A stretch of DNA of 64,000 nucleotides from Chryseobacterium sp. MYb264 (GCF_035974275.1 NZ_CP142422.1:806001-870000), one strand, 5' to 3'; shown: positions 24,084 through 33,088, numbered from the stretch's first letter. Translations and numbers: made by a program. Notes: generated from the letters alone by a model not told the origin.

Positions 24084-25625
24084 TTAGCTAACTAAAATAT
24101 CTCCAGTCATTATTTCCGGAATTTCTACTCCCATCACATTTAGAATGGTTGGAGCAACGTCTCCTAATTTTCCAGGTTTCAGATTCCAGGTGTGCTCTTT
24201 ATCCATCACAATAAAAGGAACCAAATTGGTTGAATGCTGGGTGTTTGGTGTTCCGTCAGGATTAATCATTACGTCTGAGTTTCCGTGGTCTGCCAAGATG
24301 AAAACCGCATACCCATTTTCATAAGCTGCTGTTGCTACTTTTTCGATGCAACTGTCAACAACTTCTGCCGCTTTTACTGCTGCTGAAAAAACACCTGTGT
24401 GCCCAACCATATCGGTATTGGCGAAATTTAAACATACAAAATCTGCCGTTCCGTTTTCCAGTTCAGGAACGATAGCGTTGGTGATATCGTAAGCTGACAT
24501 TTCAGGCTTCAGATCGTAAGTCGGAACGTCTTTCGGGCTCGGACAAAGCAATCTTTTCTCTCCATTAAATTCTTCTTCTCTACCTCCGGAAAAGAAAAAC
24601 GTTACGTGAGGATATTTTTCTGTTTCAGCAATTCTGATTTGAGTTTTGTTGTGTCTTTCCAACACCTCTCCCATTGTTTCTTCCAATACATTTTCGTCAA
24701 AAACAACGTGTACATTCTGGAATGTTTTATCGTAATTCGTTAATGTAATATAATAAAGGTTAAGTTTTCTCATGAAATAATCAGGGAAATCCTGCTGAGA
24801 AAGTACTTCTGTAATTTCACGACCTCTGTCTGTACGGAAATTGAAGCTTATTACCACGTCATTATCAACAATTTTAGCCACAGGAACCACGTTTCCTGTT
24901 TCTGTTGTGTTCACTAAAATGATTGGTTTTAAGAACTCATCTGTCACATTTTGATCGTAAGACGATTTAATAGCAGCCAACGCATCTGTAGTTTCAGCAC
25001 CAACGCCTTCTACCATCGCATCATACGCCAATTTTACACGCTCCCATCTCTTGTCTCTGTCCATCGCGTAGTAGCGACCAATAACGGTAGCTAGTTTTCC
25101 GACAGATTTTTCCATGTGGTTCTGAAGATCTTCGATGAAACCTAATCCTGAGTGCGGATCACAGTCGCGGCCGTCTGTAAAAGCATGAACGAAAACATTT
25201 TCATCCAAGCCAGACTCGTGAGCAGCCGTTAAAAGACCTTTTAAATGGTTGATATGTGAATGCACTCCTCCGTTTGAAACCAAACCGATAAAGTGTACTT
25301 TTTTGTTTTCTCTTTTAGCATATTCAAAGGCATCCTGGATAACTTTTTCCTGCCCCAGAGTTCCGTTATCTACGGCCATATTCAATTTTACCAGGTTTTG
25401 GTAAACCACTCTTCCAGCGCCAAGATTCATGTGTCCCACTTCAGAATTTCCCATTTGTCCGGCAGGAAGACCTACCGCCAAACCACTTGCTTCAAGCGTT
25501 GTGTGCGGAAAATTTTTAAGACAGCTATCTATAAAAGGTGTGTTTGCTTTATCTAGTGCAGAAACGTCCGGATTCATACCCAATCCCCATCCGTCAAGGA
25601 TCGCTAATATTGCTTTTTTCGACAT
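24084..25625 (-). CDS. gpmI: 2,3-bisphosphoglycerate-independent phosphoglycerate mutase
   Basis: A 513-residue glycolytic enzyme converting 3-phosphoglycerate to 2-phosphoglycerate with two Mn ions. Alkaline-phosphatase-superfamily signatures are evident: ILDGWG (Asp11), QMGNSEVGHMNLGAGR with the phosphorylated Ser61, HAFTDGRDCDPHSG, FRTDRGRE, NFANTDMVGHTG and ILADHGNSD. Length is typical. The promoter region contains TAAATTTG (25645-25652) and, near the expected -33, a LacI-type half-perfect operator, hinting at carbon-dependent control. Confidence 0.97.
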   Translation of the reverse strand: MSKKAILAILDGWGLGMNPDVSALDKANTPFIDSCLKNFPHTTLEASGLAVGLPAGQMGNSEVGHMNLGAGRVVYQNLVKLNMAVDNGTLGQEKVIQDAFEYAKRENKKVHFIGLVSNGGVHSHINHLKGLLTAAHESGLDENVFVHAFTDGRDCDPHSGLGFIEDLQNHMEKSVGKLATVIGRYYAMDRDKRWERVKLAYDAMVEGVGAETTDALAAIKSSYDQNVTDEFLKPIILVNTTETGNVVPVAKIVDNDVVISFNFRTDRGREITEVLSQQDFPDYFMRKLNLYYITLTNYDKTFQNVHVVFDENVLEETMGEVLERHNKTQIRIAETEKYPHVTFFFSGGREEEFNGEKRLLCPSPKDVPTYDLKPEMSAYDITNAIVPELENGTADFVCLNFANTDMVGHTGVFSAAVKAAEVVDSCIEKVATAAYENGYAVFILADHGNSDVMINPDGTPNTQHSTNLVPFIVMDKEHTWNLKPGKLGDVAPTILNVMGVEIPEIMTGDILVS

Positions 25626-25644
25626 TATATAAACTTTTGTACTA

Positions 25645-25690
25645 CAAATTTATTTAATTTATTATGAAATTAGTAATCTGAAACGTTTAA
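25645..25690 (-). promoter_or_regulatory. gpmI promoter with LacI-type operator match
   Basis: The minus-strand -7 box TAAATTTG is at 25645-25652. At 25679-25690 the word TGAAACGTTTAA differs by one base from the perfect palindrome TTAAACGTTTAA seen before the sugar kinase, and lies roughly where the -33 element or activator site is expected. Confidence 0.4.
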
Positions 25691-25854
25691 ATTTTTATTA
25701 ACAGCGGATATTGCAGTGATTTTATATTTTTGATTTAATCGTTTATGGAGTTTATCATTTCCTAAGAAATTTATATGTCGCATTAAAAAAATTCTTACTT
25801 GGATCTTTACAGGATGACAAGCTTTGAGCATATTTTTAAATATAAAATGTATTT

Positions 25855-25888
25855 AAACCTCACAGGTTTTTAAAAACCTGTGAGGTTT
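25855..25888. repeat. Perfect 34-bp palindrome
   Basis: Two 17-bp arms, AAACCTCACAGGTTTTT and its exact reverse complement, meet without a loop. A sister with arms AAACCTCATAGGTTT lies at 51534-51566. Both are followed within 25-70 bp by the structured repeat. There is no T-run typical of a terminator, and no gene ends nearby. Confidence 0.85.
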
Positions 25889-25957
25889 AAAGTTTGTATT
25901 TTGAAAAGAAGATAGCTTTTGAATATTTGTAATTACTTGAATTACAAACTGCATTCC

Positions 25958-26055
25958 TAGCCGCGATTGAGCGGCATGTTTGAGCTCTTTTCTAGTTTCG
26001 GCTCGGCGGAGCCGAAACTAGAAAAAGCGAGTAGCGAAAGCGGGAAATAGCTCCT
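25958..26055 (+). repeat. Structured dispersed repeat, copy 1
   Basis: It begins TAGCCGCGATTGAGCGGCAT and ends GCGGGAAATAGCTCCT. Between these lies a perfect 17-bp stem (25988-26004 with 26009-26025) capped by GGCG. The ends match copies at 51591-51685 and, inverted, 40202-40293, whereas the stem sequence is different but still paired. It sits between the divergent gpmI and SUI1 genes. Confidence 0.85.
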
Positions 26056-26181
26056 GATAAGTTTGAGAATGCTCATGTGTTTTGAGTTTGATAGTTTTAT
26101 CAGGTATTTCATTAAGGCTGACGTCAAAAATTCAATATTCTTTTGCTTTTTTACCAGCCAAATAATTATTATTTTTGCTTT

Positions 26182-26505
26182 ATGGATTTAAGAGACCAAC
26201 TAAAAAACCTTTTTCCTGAGCATGAAGAGCAGGATTTTGAGATGCCTGAAGAGCAATTCAAGCAGAAAGAGCCTTTGGTATGCAAGTTTGAGAAAAAAGG
26301 AAGAAACGGAAAGCCTGTAACGATTGTTGAAGGTTGGGAAGGAAGTGAGGAAGAACTGAAAAATATCTCAAAAAAAATAAAAACCACCTTAGGAATCGGC
26401 GGTTCTGAAAAGGATGGAACGATTATTATTCAAGGGGATAATCGTGATAAAATAATGAATATCCTTAAGGAAATGGGGTATAAAACGAAGAGAGTCGGAG
26501 GATAA
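26182..26505 (+). CDS. SUI1/eIF1-like translation factor (YciH family)
   Basis: A 107-residue protein with an acidic N-terminus (residues 1-30) and an SUI1 domain (about 38-107: GRNGKPVTIVEGWEG, LKNISKKIKTTLGIGG, GTIIIQGDNRDKIMNILKEMGY). It resembles eukaryotic eIF1 and bacterial YciH, which influence initiation fidelity under stress. The ATG at 26182 is favoured over an upstream start because TATTTTTG (26170-26177), a -7 box, lies only 4 bp before it, which would make the mRNA nearly leaderless. Confidence 0.88.
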   Translation: MDLRDQLKNLFPEHEEQDFEMPEEQFKQKEPLVCKFEKKGRNGKPVTIVEGWEGSEEELKNISKKIKTTLGIGGSEKDGTIIIQGDNRDKIMNILKEMGYKTKRVGG

Positions 26506-26539
26506 GAGAGTACGACCTCAACGTATTTGTTTTATTTTT

Positions 26540-26579
26540 AGAAGTAAAAGGGCAAAAGTAAAAAGAGCCAAGTGGTGGA
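26540..26579 (+). repeat. Dispersed repeat, left member of inverted pair
   Basis: It contains GGCAAAAGTAAAAAGAGCCA, which is found in reverse complement at 29934-29968. The pair flanks the LRR and PhoX genes 3.3 kb apart. Confidence 0.65.
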
Positions 26580-26617
26580 AGTTCAATTTAATTTAGATCC
26601 ATCAAATATAGGTTGAT

Positions 26618-27517
26618 TTAGAAATAAATTTTCGTGTCGGGCATCATTGCTTTTAATTTTTCAATAGTGGATTTAGCCATTGGATTTCCCGTTAATATTA
26701 ATGTTTTAAGATTTTTCAATTGTGAAAATTCGGTTGGAAGATCTTTTAAATCATTATTTGCTAGATTCATACTTACAACTCCTTTCAAGCCTTTTATTTT
26801 TGTTGAAATCTTTTTGATGTTGTTATTACTTACATTTAAATATTCAAGATTTTTAACATCGAAAAGACCGTCTGGAAGTTTAGCAATTGAATTTTGTTGT
26901 AATTCCAGATATTTTATTTGTTTAGGAAAAGATAAATCGCCCAAATCATTGATCTGATTGGCCGAAAGATTTAATGATTTCAGATTTTTAATATCATCTA
27001 AATGATTTGAAATAAAACTGATCTGATTTCCCTGAAGATTAATTTCTTCCAAAGATGAAATTTTTGTAAGCGCTTCCGGAAAAACATTCAGATTATTGGC
27101 ATCCAGATGAATGAATTTTAATTTTTGAAGTTTAGCAAGATTAGAGTTGATGCTCGTTAAGCTATTCAAACTCATCGAAAAACTTTCCAGTTTTTGAAGT
27201 TCGCCAATTTCATCAGGAATAAATTTAATGCTGTTTTCACTTAAATTTAAAATCGTCAGTTCTTTAAGATCAAATACTTCCTGATCTATTTTTTCGAACT
27301 TGTTTGCCATTAAATTCAGGAAAAAGATAGAATTAAGCTGCTTGATCTGCGGTGGAATATTAAACAACCCTTTTTCTCTGAAACTCATACTGTAAATGGT
27401 TTGATTACTTTTTAAAGCATCCTCGATATTGGTGTAGGTTGGATATTTTACAGGATCAATCTGTGCTTTTGCTGAGAAAAGTGATAAAACGGCTGCGAAT
27501 ACTAAAAGTTTTTTCAT
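26618..27517 (-). CDS. Secreted leucine-rich repeat protein
   Basis: A 299-residue protein with signal peptide MKKLLVFAAVLSLFSAKA and about ten 23-residue leucine-rich repeats (pattern LKELTILNLSENSIKFIPDEI, LKSLNLSANQINDL, LKTLILTGNPM). The repeats form a curved beta-rich surface for protein binding. No T9SS sorting domain or barrel follows, so it is presumably periplasmic or loosely surface-associated. It is on the same strand as PhoX, 57 bp downstream of it, and may be co-transcribed. The ligand is unknown. Confidence 0.85.
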   Translation of the reverse strand: MKKLLVFAAVLSLFSAKAQIDPVKYPTYTNIEDALKSNQTIYSMSFREKGLFNIPPQIKQLNSIFFLNLMANKFEKIDQEVFDLKELTILNLSENSIKFIPDEIGELQKLESFSMSLNSLTSINSNLAKLQKLKFIHLDANNLNVFPEALTKISSLEEINLQGNQISFISNHLDDIKNLKSLNLSANQINDLGDLSFPKQIKYLELQQNSIAKLPDGLFDVKNLEYLNVSNNNIKKISTKIKGLKGVVSMNLANNDLKDLPTEFSQLKNLKTLILTGNPMAKSTIEKLKAMMPDTKIYF

Positions 27518-27574
27518 AAAAAAGAAAAATTGACCACCGATAACAATTACCGGCAGCCAAAAAATTATTAATAA

Positions 27575-29731
27575 CTATTTCTTTACAAGTTTTACGGTTT
27601 TCTGGAAACCTCCTTCTGCTTCGATACTTAATACTAAAATACGAGAAGCTTCTAGCTGAGATGTGAAATCCAGATCTAAAACTTTATTTGTTCCTGAGAA
27701 TTTTTTCGTGAAGACAATTTTACCGTCCATGCTGTAAGCAGTTACCGAAATGTCCTTCAATCCTTTTGCAGAATTGATTTTCACCAATCCAGAAGTTGGA
27801 TTCGGAGCAACTGTTACTGTATTTTCAGTAGCGTGGCTATCAATTGTTCCTAATGCTCCTTCAGTTCCTAAATTATTTTTCAGAGCAATTACCATTGTTG
27901 CAGATTTTCCTTTGTAATCAATGGTATTTCCTGTAGCGTCAATATCTGTAGAGATCGTCGAGTTTGGATGCTGAACAGAGAAGAATCCGAATTTATGATC
28001 TGGCGTGAACGTTAAACCTGTTGGCTCAGAACCTGCTGGCATAGAAGCGAACAATTTCACTTTAGGATTTGCCGCTGTATGATCGGGAGCAATTACCCAG
28101 ATGTAGTTTTTACCGCCATCCTGTAATACCCAAAGGTTTCCAAGCTCATCAAATGTAAGGTTATCGTTTCCGTCGCCCCAAGCTTCCGTTTTTACTCCCT
28201 GAGCGGTGTCGAAAGAATACGTTGTAGAAGCTCCTCCTACGAAAGTTTCAACCTGAGAAGCAGTAGCTCCGTTGTCTTGTAAACGATAAACTCTGTCTAA
28301 ACCTTTTGCTGTGAAATAAATCTTCCCGTCGATCGGGCTGATATCAACATCTTCTACTCCATTAAATCTTGTTCCGCCTACCGTTTGAGCTGCTGAAGCT
28401 GTATTATTTTGATCGGCTTTAAGTTTATTAGGAACCTGAACCCAAGTTGCCGTAGTTCCCACAGGATCTCCCGCAGTTGTTAATCCCTGATCTAATTTTA
28501 ATACATAAAGATCTCCTGAGGAAAGGTCATTAGGTGTATCTGCAACAAATTTATAAATCATGTGCGTTCCACCGTCTTCACCATAATAAGCAGTTGTTCC
28601 TGCATTATTGATTACCACATTTTCGTGGTTCATGATTCCCATTTGCCAAAGTTTACCTTTAGTTCCGTCTGCATTTTTAGAAATAACCTGAGCTGTGGCA
28701 GGATCAATTTCTACCAACCAACCGTAATCTTTCATTCCATCTCCGTTTACATCGGCTGAAGTTGTTTGTTCTTCAGCTGTAATGATTGTTCCCCAAGGTG
28801 TAATACCTCCTGAACAGTTTCTGATGGTTTGAACCAAACTAGGATCTGAGAAACTTACCGCTCTCGATCTCGATAATTGCCAAAATTTTGAAGTAGGATT
28901 ATAATTAATCTCAGCCATTGTTACACCACCAGGGTTGGTTTCATGGTTTACAGAAAGATAACCGTTGGTACTGCTTCCGTTTTTAGCAACATATGCTGTA
29001 AAGTCGTTTTGTCCGCCTACTAAACCTCCGCCTTCTGTATAATTATCACCTTCTTTCAGGATCATCTGATACTTGTGTTCAGCAGGAATAATTAATTTTC
29101 CGGTTTGCGTTGTTGGAACGATGGAGGTAAAACAGCTGATGTGAGCCGCATTACACGTTGAAGGATTTACAACAACAGGTCCCGTTGTTTTAAGATAAGC
29201 ATCGATTCTTAAATCCGAACTTCCTGCTCCTCTGTTGTGTAATTCGATAGAAATTCTGTTGGTTCCGTTTACAAATTTAGCCTTTGGAATGGTAAAAAGA
29301 TTGTATGCGTTTTCTGCAGCACCATCTATTGTTGTGCTAGACCAGGTATTGAAATCGATAACTCCCGTCGGCATATTATCTCTGATGATTTCTTCACCGT
29401 TAAGATAAACCACGATACCATCATCTCTCATGATACCCATTTCCATATTATCGCTAAGATCAGCAAGATTTACCGTAATATCTTTTGCAAAATAAGCTGT
29501 GATAAGTCCCGTTGCAGTTTGTGTAGTCACAGGATCGCCGTATCCTAACGGTCCGTTTCCTGAAGACCAAGTAGAAATATCATACGTTTTGTCTTTCCAC
29601 TGAGAAGGCTGTGCCTGATTGTTGTCTTTGTAGCTCCAGTTAGAATTTTTGTTGAAGATGAAAGTCTGCGCCTGAAACACAGAGCTCGTCATCACAGCCA
29701 GCGCTGCAATCGTCAATAGTTTTCTGTTCAT
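27575..29731 (-). CDS. PhoX-like alkaline phosphatase with T9SS sorting domain
   Basis: A 718-residue secreted protein. After the signal peptide (ending FQAQ) residues about 20-185 form a carbohydrate-binding-like beta domain (DGIVVYLNGEEIIRDNMP, RISIELHNRGAGSSDLRIDAYL). Residues about 205-630 are a PhoX/DUF839 beta-propeller (LSVNHETNP, CSGGITPWGTIITAEE, GIMNHENVV, YYGEDGGTHMIYKF, GVEDVDISPIDGKIYFTA). The C-terminal ~75 residues are a type A sorting signal (VAPNPTSGLVKI). PhoX enzymes use Ca/Fe to release phosphate from organic esters. It lies next to a di-heme peroxidase on the same strand; both share a TAGTTTTG -7 box. Confidence 0.87.
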   Translation of the reverse strand: MNRKLLTIAALAVMTSSVFQAQTFIFNKNSNWSYKDNNQAQPSQWKDKTYDISTWSSGNGPLGYGDPVTTQTATGLITAYFAKDITVNLADLSDNMEMGIMRDDGIVVYLNGEEIIRDNMPTGVIDFNTWSSTTIDGAAENAYNLFTIPKAKFVNGTNRISIELHNRGAGSSDLRIDAYLKTTGPVVVNPSTCNAAHISCFTSIVPTTQTGKLIIPAEHKYQMILKEGDNYTEGGGLVGGQNDFTAYVAKNGSSTNGYLSVNHETNPGGVTMAEINYNPTSKFWQLSRSRAVSFSDPSLVQTIRNCSGGITPWGTIITAEEQTTSADVNGDGMKDYGWLVEIDPATAQVISKNADGTKGKLWQMGIMNHENVVINNAGTTAYYGEDGGTHMIYKFVADTPNDLSSGDLYVLKLDQGLTTAGDPVGTTATWVQVPNKLKADQNNTASAAQTVGGTRFNGVEDVDISPIDGKIYFTAKGLDRVYRLQDNGATASQVETFVGGASTTYSFDTAQGVKTEAWGDGNDNLTFDELGNLWVLQDGGKNYIWVIAPDHTAANPKVKLFASMPAGSEPTGLTFTPDHKFGFFSVQHPNSTISTDIDATGNTIDYKGKSATMVIALKNNLGTEGALGTIDSHATENTVTVAPNPTSGLVKINSAKGLKDISVTAYSMDGKIVFTKKFSGTNKVLDLDFTSQLEASRILVLSIEAEGGFQKTVKLVKK

Positions 29732-29758
29732 TTTTTACTTAATTTTATTAGACGATGC

Positions 29759-29766
29759 AAAACTAT
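29759..29766 (-). promoter_or_regulatory. Putative -7 box for PhoX gene
   Basis: Minus-strand TAGTTTTG (TAnnTTTG), in the same ATAGTTTTGC context as upstream of the peroxidase gene (31809-31816). Confidence 0.45.
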
Positions 29767-29933
29767 TTTTTTAGTCTGAGCCCTCTATTAATAGGATTTT
29801 AAATAAAATATCGGAAATATTAATTAATCAATAAGCCAATGTTAAGGGAGTTAAATAATTGTTAAGGATTTTATTAGTGATAAATTATAAGTTTTCAAAT
29901 AGAACACTTTTGGGTATGTAAAATTGATTCCAT

Positions 29934-29968
29934 ATCACCACTCACCTGGCTCTTTTTACTTTTGCCTT
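29934..29968 (-). repeat. Dispersed repeat, right member of inverted pair
   Basis: On the minus strand GGCAAAAGTAAAAAGAGCCA repeats the 20-mer at 26540-26579. It abuts the peroxidase stop codon. Confidence 0.65.
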
Positions 29969-31795
29969 CTATTTTCTACTAACATCCGTCAGAGAATTCA
30001 GGAAAGCGATAATCTGTTTCATTTCTGTTTCATTTAAATCTAATTTATCCGGCGGCAACGTTTGATTTTTCATTTGTAAGCCTAAACCTTCTCCTCCACC
30101 TTCATTATAGAAATCCAAAACTTCTTCCAGCGTGTTGAATGCTCCGTTGTGGAAATACGGTTTCGTTAAAGCAATATTTCTTACCGTTACTGTTTTAAAA
30201 GAATTTTCATAGATCCAAGAATTCTCTTTTTTCACCGGACTTTTAAATCTTCCTTTATCATCATCCAGCTCAATCGGCAATTGCTTGATTGGTTTTTTCG
30301 TTACGCCCAACACTTCAGATTCATTTTCATTAAAAAACGGCGGAACCAATCCTGAAAAATGTGGTGCAAAATGGCAAGTCGCACAATTCGCTTTTCCCAT
30401 AAATAAATTGAATCCTTTTTTTGCATCATCAGAAATTTCCTTTTCATTTCTCATGAATTTATCAAAATCACTTTCAAAAGAATACAATGACGCAACATAA
30501 GAACTCAACGCCTTTGAGAAATTCTCTTTACTTACTTTTCCGTCTTTGAAGGCTTTGGCAAATGCTTTTTTATATTCAGGTTTTGTTTTTAATTTTTTGA
30601 TGATGCTTTCGTAGCTTGTATTAAACTCATCTTCGTTATAAATTACGTGTTCTGCCTGTTGTTCCAGATAAAAAGCTCTCAAATCATAGAAGAATCTCTT
30701 GGCAAAAACTGCATTATACAACGATGGAGAATTTCTAAGAACAGTTTTTCCTTCGACATTGCTTTGAGATTTCGTTTTCAAATCTGTAAAAGCATTTTCA
30801 GGTAAATGGCAGGTTGCACAGCTCATTTTTCCGTTGTCACTTAACTTTTGATCGTAGAAAATATCTTTTCCTAAATTTCTCAAATCAACATTATCTTCCG
30901 AAGATTTCAGTAAAGTATAAAAATAGGGATCCAGAAAATCGCTTCCGAAAAAGTTTTTGCTGTTGACATTCCAACCTGAAAATTCTTTCAGATCATCTGT
31001 TCTTCCGTCCCATTTTCCAAATTCTTCGTATAAAGGCTGAATACATTTTTTGTAGAATTCAATTCTATCAAACTTTTCAAAATCTGTATTTTTTGAAAGA
31101 TAATCGACAGCACCAGTTAAAATCGTATTCGCCCGCTGAACATTATAATTTTTAAAATAAGGATCGTCATTAATGTATTTTTTGATTCCCAACATCGCGT
31201 GAGAAGCTTCTTCAGAAATATTTAAAGATCCTGGTGTGTCAAAACCTGTTACACCTAACGTATAAATTCTGATTAGTTCAATTCTAAGCGGAAGCGTTTT
31301 ATTATTTCCTTTGCTTAAACCATTTTTCGCCGAACTTAAATAAAAACTGACATAACTGTTATACAAAAAATCGGTAATCGTTTTAATTTCTTCTTTATTC
31401 TCCGCTGCTTCATCAGAAAAAATCAATTCGTCTAAAACCTGAAGACCTTCCGGAGGCAACGTATAAGCTGAAGTTCCCGCTGCTTCAATATGAAATAACG
31501 GCGCGGCGTTCAAATGTGTTTTTGTGAATTCAGGATAATGATAAGCGATGTAGAATTCTATTTCTTTGAACGAATTTCTCGTATTTCTCAATGATTCCTG
31601 AAGTTTTTCTAATGAAATTTTATCTTCAGAAAAATCATAAGCATCTGATTTTAAATGGTTCAACTTAGTTTTAAAATCATTTAATCCTTTATTAACTACG
31701 GTATTTTCACTTTCGACTCCTTTGTACGTCGGATTAAAAGACATTACGGCAAAGCCGATCAGCAGGGCAATAATAGCTAAAGGATAGGATCTCAT
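29969..31795 (-). CDS. Di-heme cytochrome c peroxidase with N-terminal helical domain
   Basis: A 608-residue exported protein. Residues about 1-25 form a signal/anchor. About 30-270 is an all-helical region with features reminiscent of imelysin-like domains (NSFKEIEFYIAYHYPEF, HIEAAG). From about 300 follows a MauG/CcpA-type peroxidase with two heme sites, SCATCHLPENAF and NCATCHFAPHF, plus RNSPSLYNAVF and TVRNIALTKPYFHNGAF. It would reduce H2O2 or oxidise a substrate in the periplasm. Canonical CcpA is about 350 residues, so the N-terminal extension is distinctive. Adjacent PhoX shares a promoter motif, suggesting linked expression. Confidence 0.88.
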   Translation of the reverse strand: MRSYPLAIIALLIGFAVMSFNPTYKGVESENTVVNKGLNDFKTKLNHLKSDAYDFSEDKISLEKLQESLRNTRNSFKEIEFYIAYHYPEFTKTHLNAAPLFHIEAAGTSAYTLPPEGLQVLDELIFSDEAAENKEEIKTITDFLYNSYVSFYLSSAKNGLSKGNNKTLPLRIELIRIYTLGVTGFDTPGSLNISEEASHAMLGIKKYINDDPYFKNYNVQRANTILTGAVDYLSKNTDFEKFDRIEFYKKCIQPLYEEFGKWDGRTDDLKEFSGWNVNSKNFFGSDFLDPYFYTLLKSSEDNVDLRNLGKDIFYDQKLSDNGKMSCATCHLPENAFTDLKTKSQSNVEGKTVLRNSPSLYNAVFAKRFFYDLRAFYLEQQAEHVIYNEDEFNTSYESIIKKLKTKPEYKKAFAKAFKDGKVSKENFSKALSSYVASLYSFESDFDKFMRNEKEISDDAKKGFNLFMGKANCATCHFAPHFSGLVPPFFNENESEVLGVTKKPIKQLPIELDDDKGRFKSPVKKENSWIYENSFKTVTVRNIALTKPYFHNGAFNTLEEVLDFYNEGGGEGLGLQMKNQTLPPDKLDLNETEMKQIIAFLNSLTDVSRK

Positions 31796-31808
31796 TAATT
31801 TTTTTGCG

Positions 31809-31816
31809 CAAAACTA
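31809..31816 (-). promoter_or_regulatory. Putative -7 box for peroxidase gene
   Basis: Minus-strand TAGTTTTG, consensus TAnnTTTG, only 14-21 bp before the ATG. Confidence 0.45.
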
Positions 31817-31869
31817 TTGTTTGAAGCCGATGAACACTTTAACTGTACATTAAATAATGATTACATTTT

Positions 31870-32391
31870 ATGGAAGAAAATAATTATTTTTACAGGAAAC
31901 ATCAAGACTATTTTAATCACGAAAATGTATTCTCAATGAAAACGACCTCCTCATTTTTTACTTTGCTGATGATAGGCATGATGTCTGTTGCAGTCCTTAT
32001 CTCCGGATTCGGTGTGGTGTACAGTATCGTTAAATGTGTAAAAAGTATTCAACTGACCACTTCAGGACTTCAGAAACAGGGAAAAATTGTGGATTATGCA
32101 GTAAGCATTTCCAAAGATTCTGACTCAGGAGAATCTAAAGAGATGTATACGCCCATTATTGAATTTAATGATAACTTTGGAAAAAAGCATATCATTCGCG
32201 GCAACTACAGCAGTGGCGGCAAGGAGTCTTCCGATAGGATTACCGTATATTATACGAAAGATCATCCCGAAGATGCCGTCATCGGAAACTTTTTCAGTCT
32301 TTGGGGAATTCCATTAATTACCTTCCTGTTTTCATCGGTTTGTCTGCTGGTTGCTTTAAAACCATTATGCAGCAACATAAAAAAGCTTTAA
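31870..32391 (+). CDS. DUF3592 membrane protein
   Basis: A 173-residue protein with a transmembrane helix at about residues 30-57, an extracytoplasmic beta-rich domain (GKIVDYAVSISKDSD, YTPIIEFNDNFGKKHII, DRITVYYTKDHPEDAVIGNF) and a second helix near 140-163. This arrangement, with the KxxGxV and VxYxPxxPxxA-like segments, is that of DUF3592, whose function is unknown. It is transcribed divergently from the peroxidase with no evident partner. Confidence 0.8.
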   Translation: MEENNYFYRKHQDYFNHENVFSMKTTSSFFTLLMIGMMSVAVLISGFGVVYSIVKCVKSIQLTTSGLQKQGKIVDYAVSISKDSDSGESKEMYTPIIEFNDNFGKKHIIRGNYSSGGKESSDRITVYYTKDHPEDAVIGNFFSLWGIPLITFLFSSVCLLVALKPLCSNIKKL

Positions 32392-32606
32392 AATCAAAAT
32401 TTAATATCATTAGTATCAATAAAAATTTAATGATTAATGCATATTAATCAGGTTTACGATTGAGGTAAAGGAATTTTTATTAATTTTAAACCCCGAAACT
32501 AATTCATTAAAAAGGCAAAGAATTCTAGCAATGCCTGTTTTAAAATAATGATGAAGAACTATTGGGGAGGATTTTAAAATTGAACTAATCAAACTAAAAT
32601 ATTGGT

Positions 32607-33065
32607 ATGAAAACAAAACTATTACTGGCTTTTGTAGGAAGTCTTTTTTCCGTTTTTTCATTGGCACAAGGCAAAAAAGAAATGGCGGTATACGCTGAAA
32701 AAAGAGGCGATGATTATTATCTGCTGCGACTTCCGAAGGGCAAAGACATTCCTAATGTATATGTGTATTCAAAAGGAGTTACAAAACCCTACAAAAACTA
32801 CAGCTCACTGCTTCAGGTAGCCACGGATTTCCCTAAAATGATGGAAGCCAACACCACTTCTACTAAAGAAGAACTGGTTTCTGTATTGAAAAAAGACGAT
32901 CATTTTTTTGAAATAACCCAACAGAGAAAAAATCCCAAAAACTTCGAGAAAACAACCTTTACCGTGTATGAAGTGTATAACGGACAAAAAAGAATTGTAG
33001 AAGAATATGGCTCTATTCTTGAGTTTTTACCGACTCCCTATAAAGCAGCCATCTTTATCGATTAA
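32607..33065 (+). CDS. Hypothetical secreted protein
   Basis: A 152-residue protein with a clear signal peptide (MKTKLLLAFVGSLFSVFSLAQ) and a small alpha/beta domain (MAVYAEKRGDDYYLLRLPKG, TFTVYEVYNGQKRIVEEYG). I recognise no family. It lies 23 bp upstream of the nucleoside phosphorylase in the same direction, so co-transcription is possible, though its export and the phosphorylase's cytosolic role argue for an accidental pairing. Confidence 0.7.
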   Translation: MKTKLLLAFVGSLFSVFSLAQGKKEMAVYAEKRGDDYYLLRLPKGKDIPNVYVYSKGVTKPYKNYSSLLQVATDFPKMMEANTTSTKEELVSVLKKDDHFFEITQQRKNPKNFEKTTFTVYEVYNGQKRIVEEYGSILEFLPTPYKAAIFID

Positions 33066-33088
33066 TAATTAAAACTAAAAATATAAGT

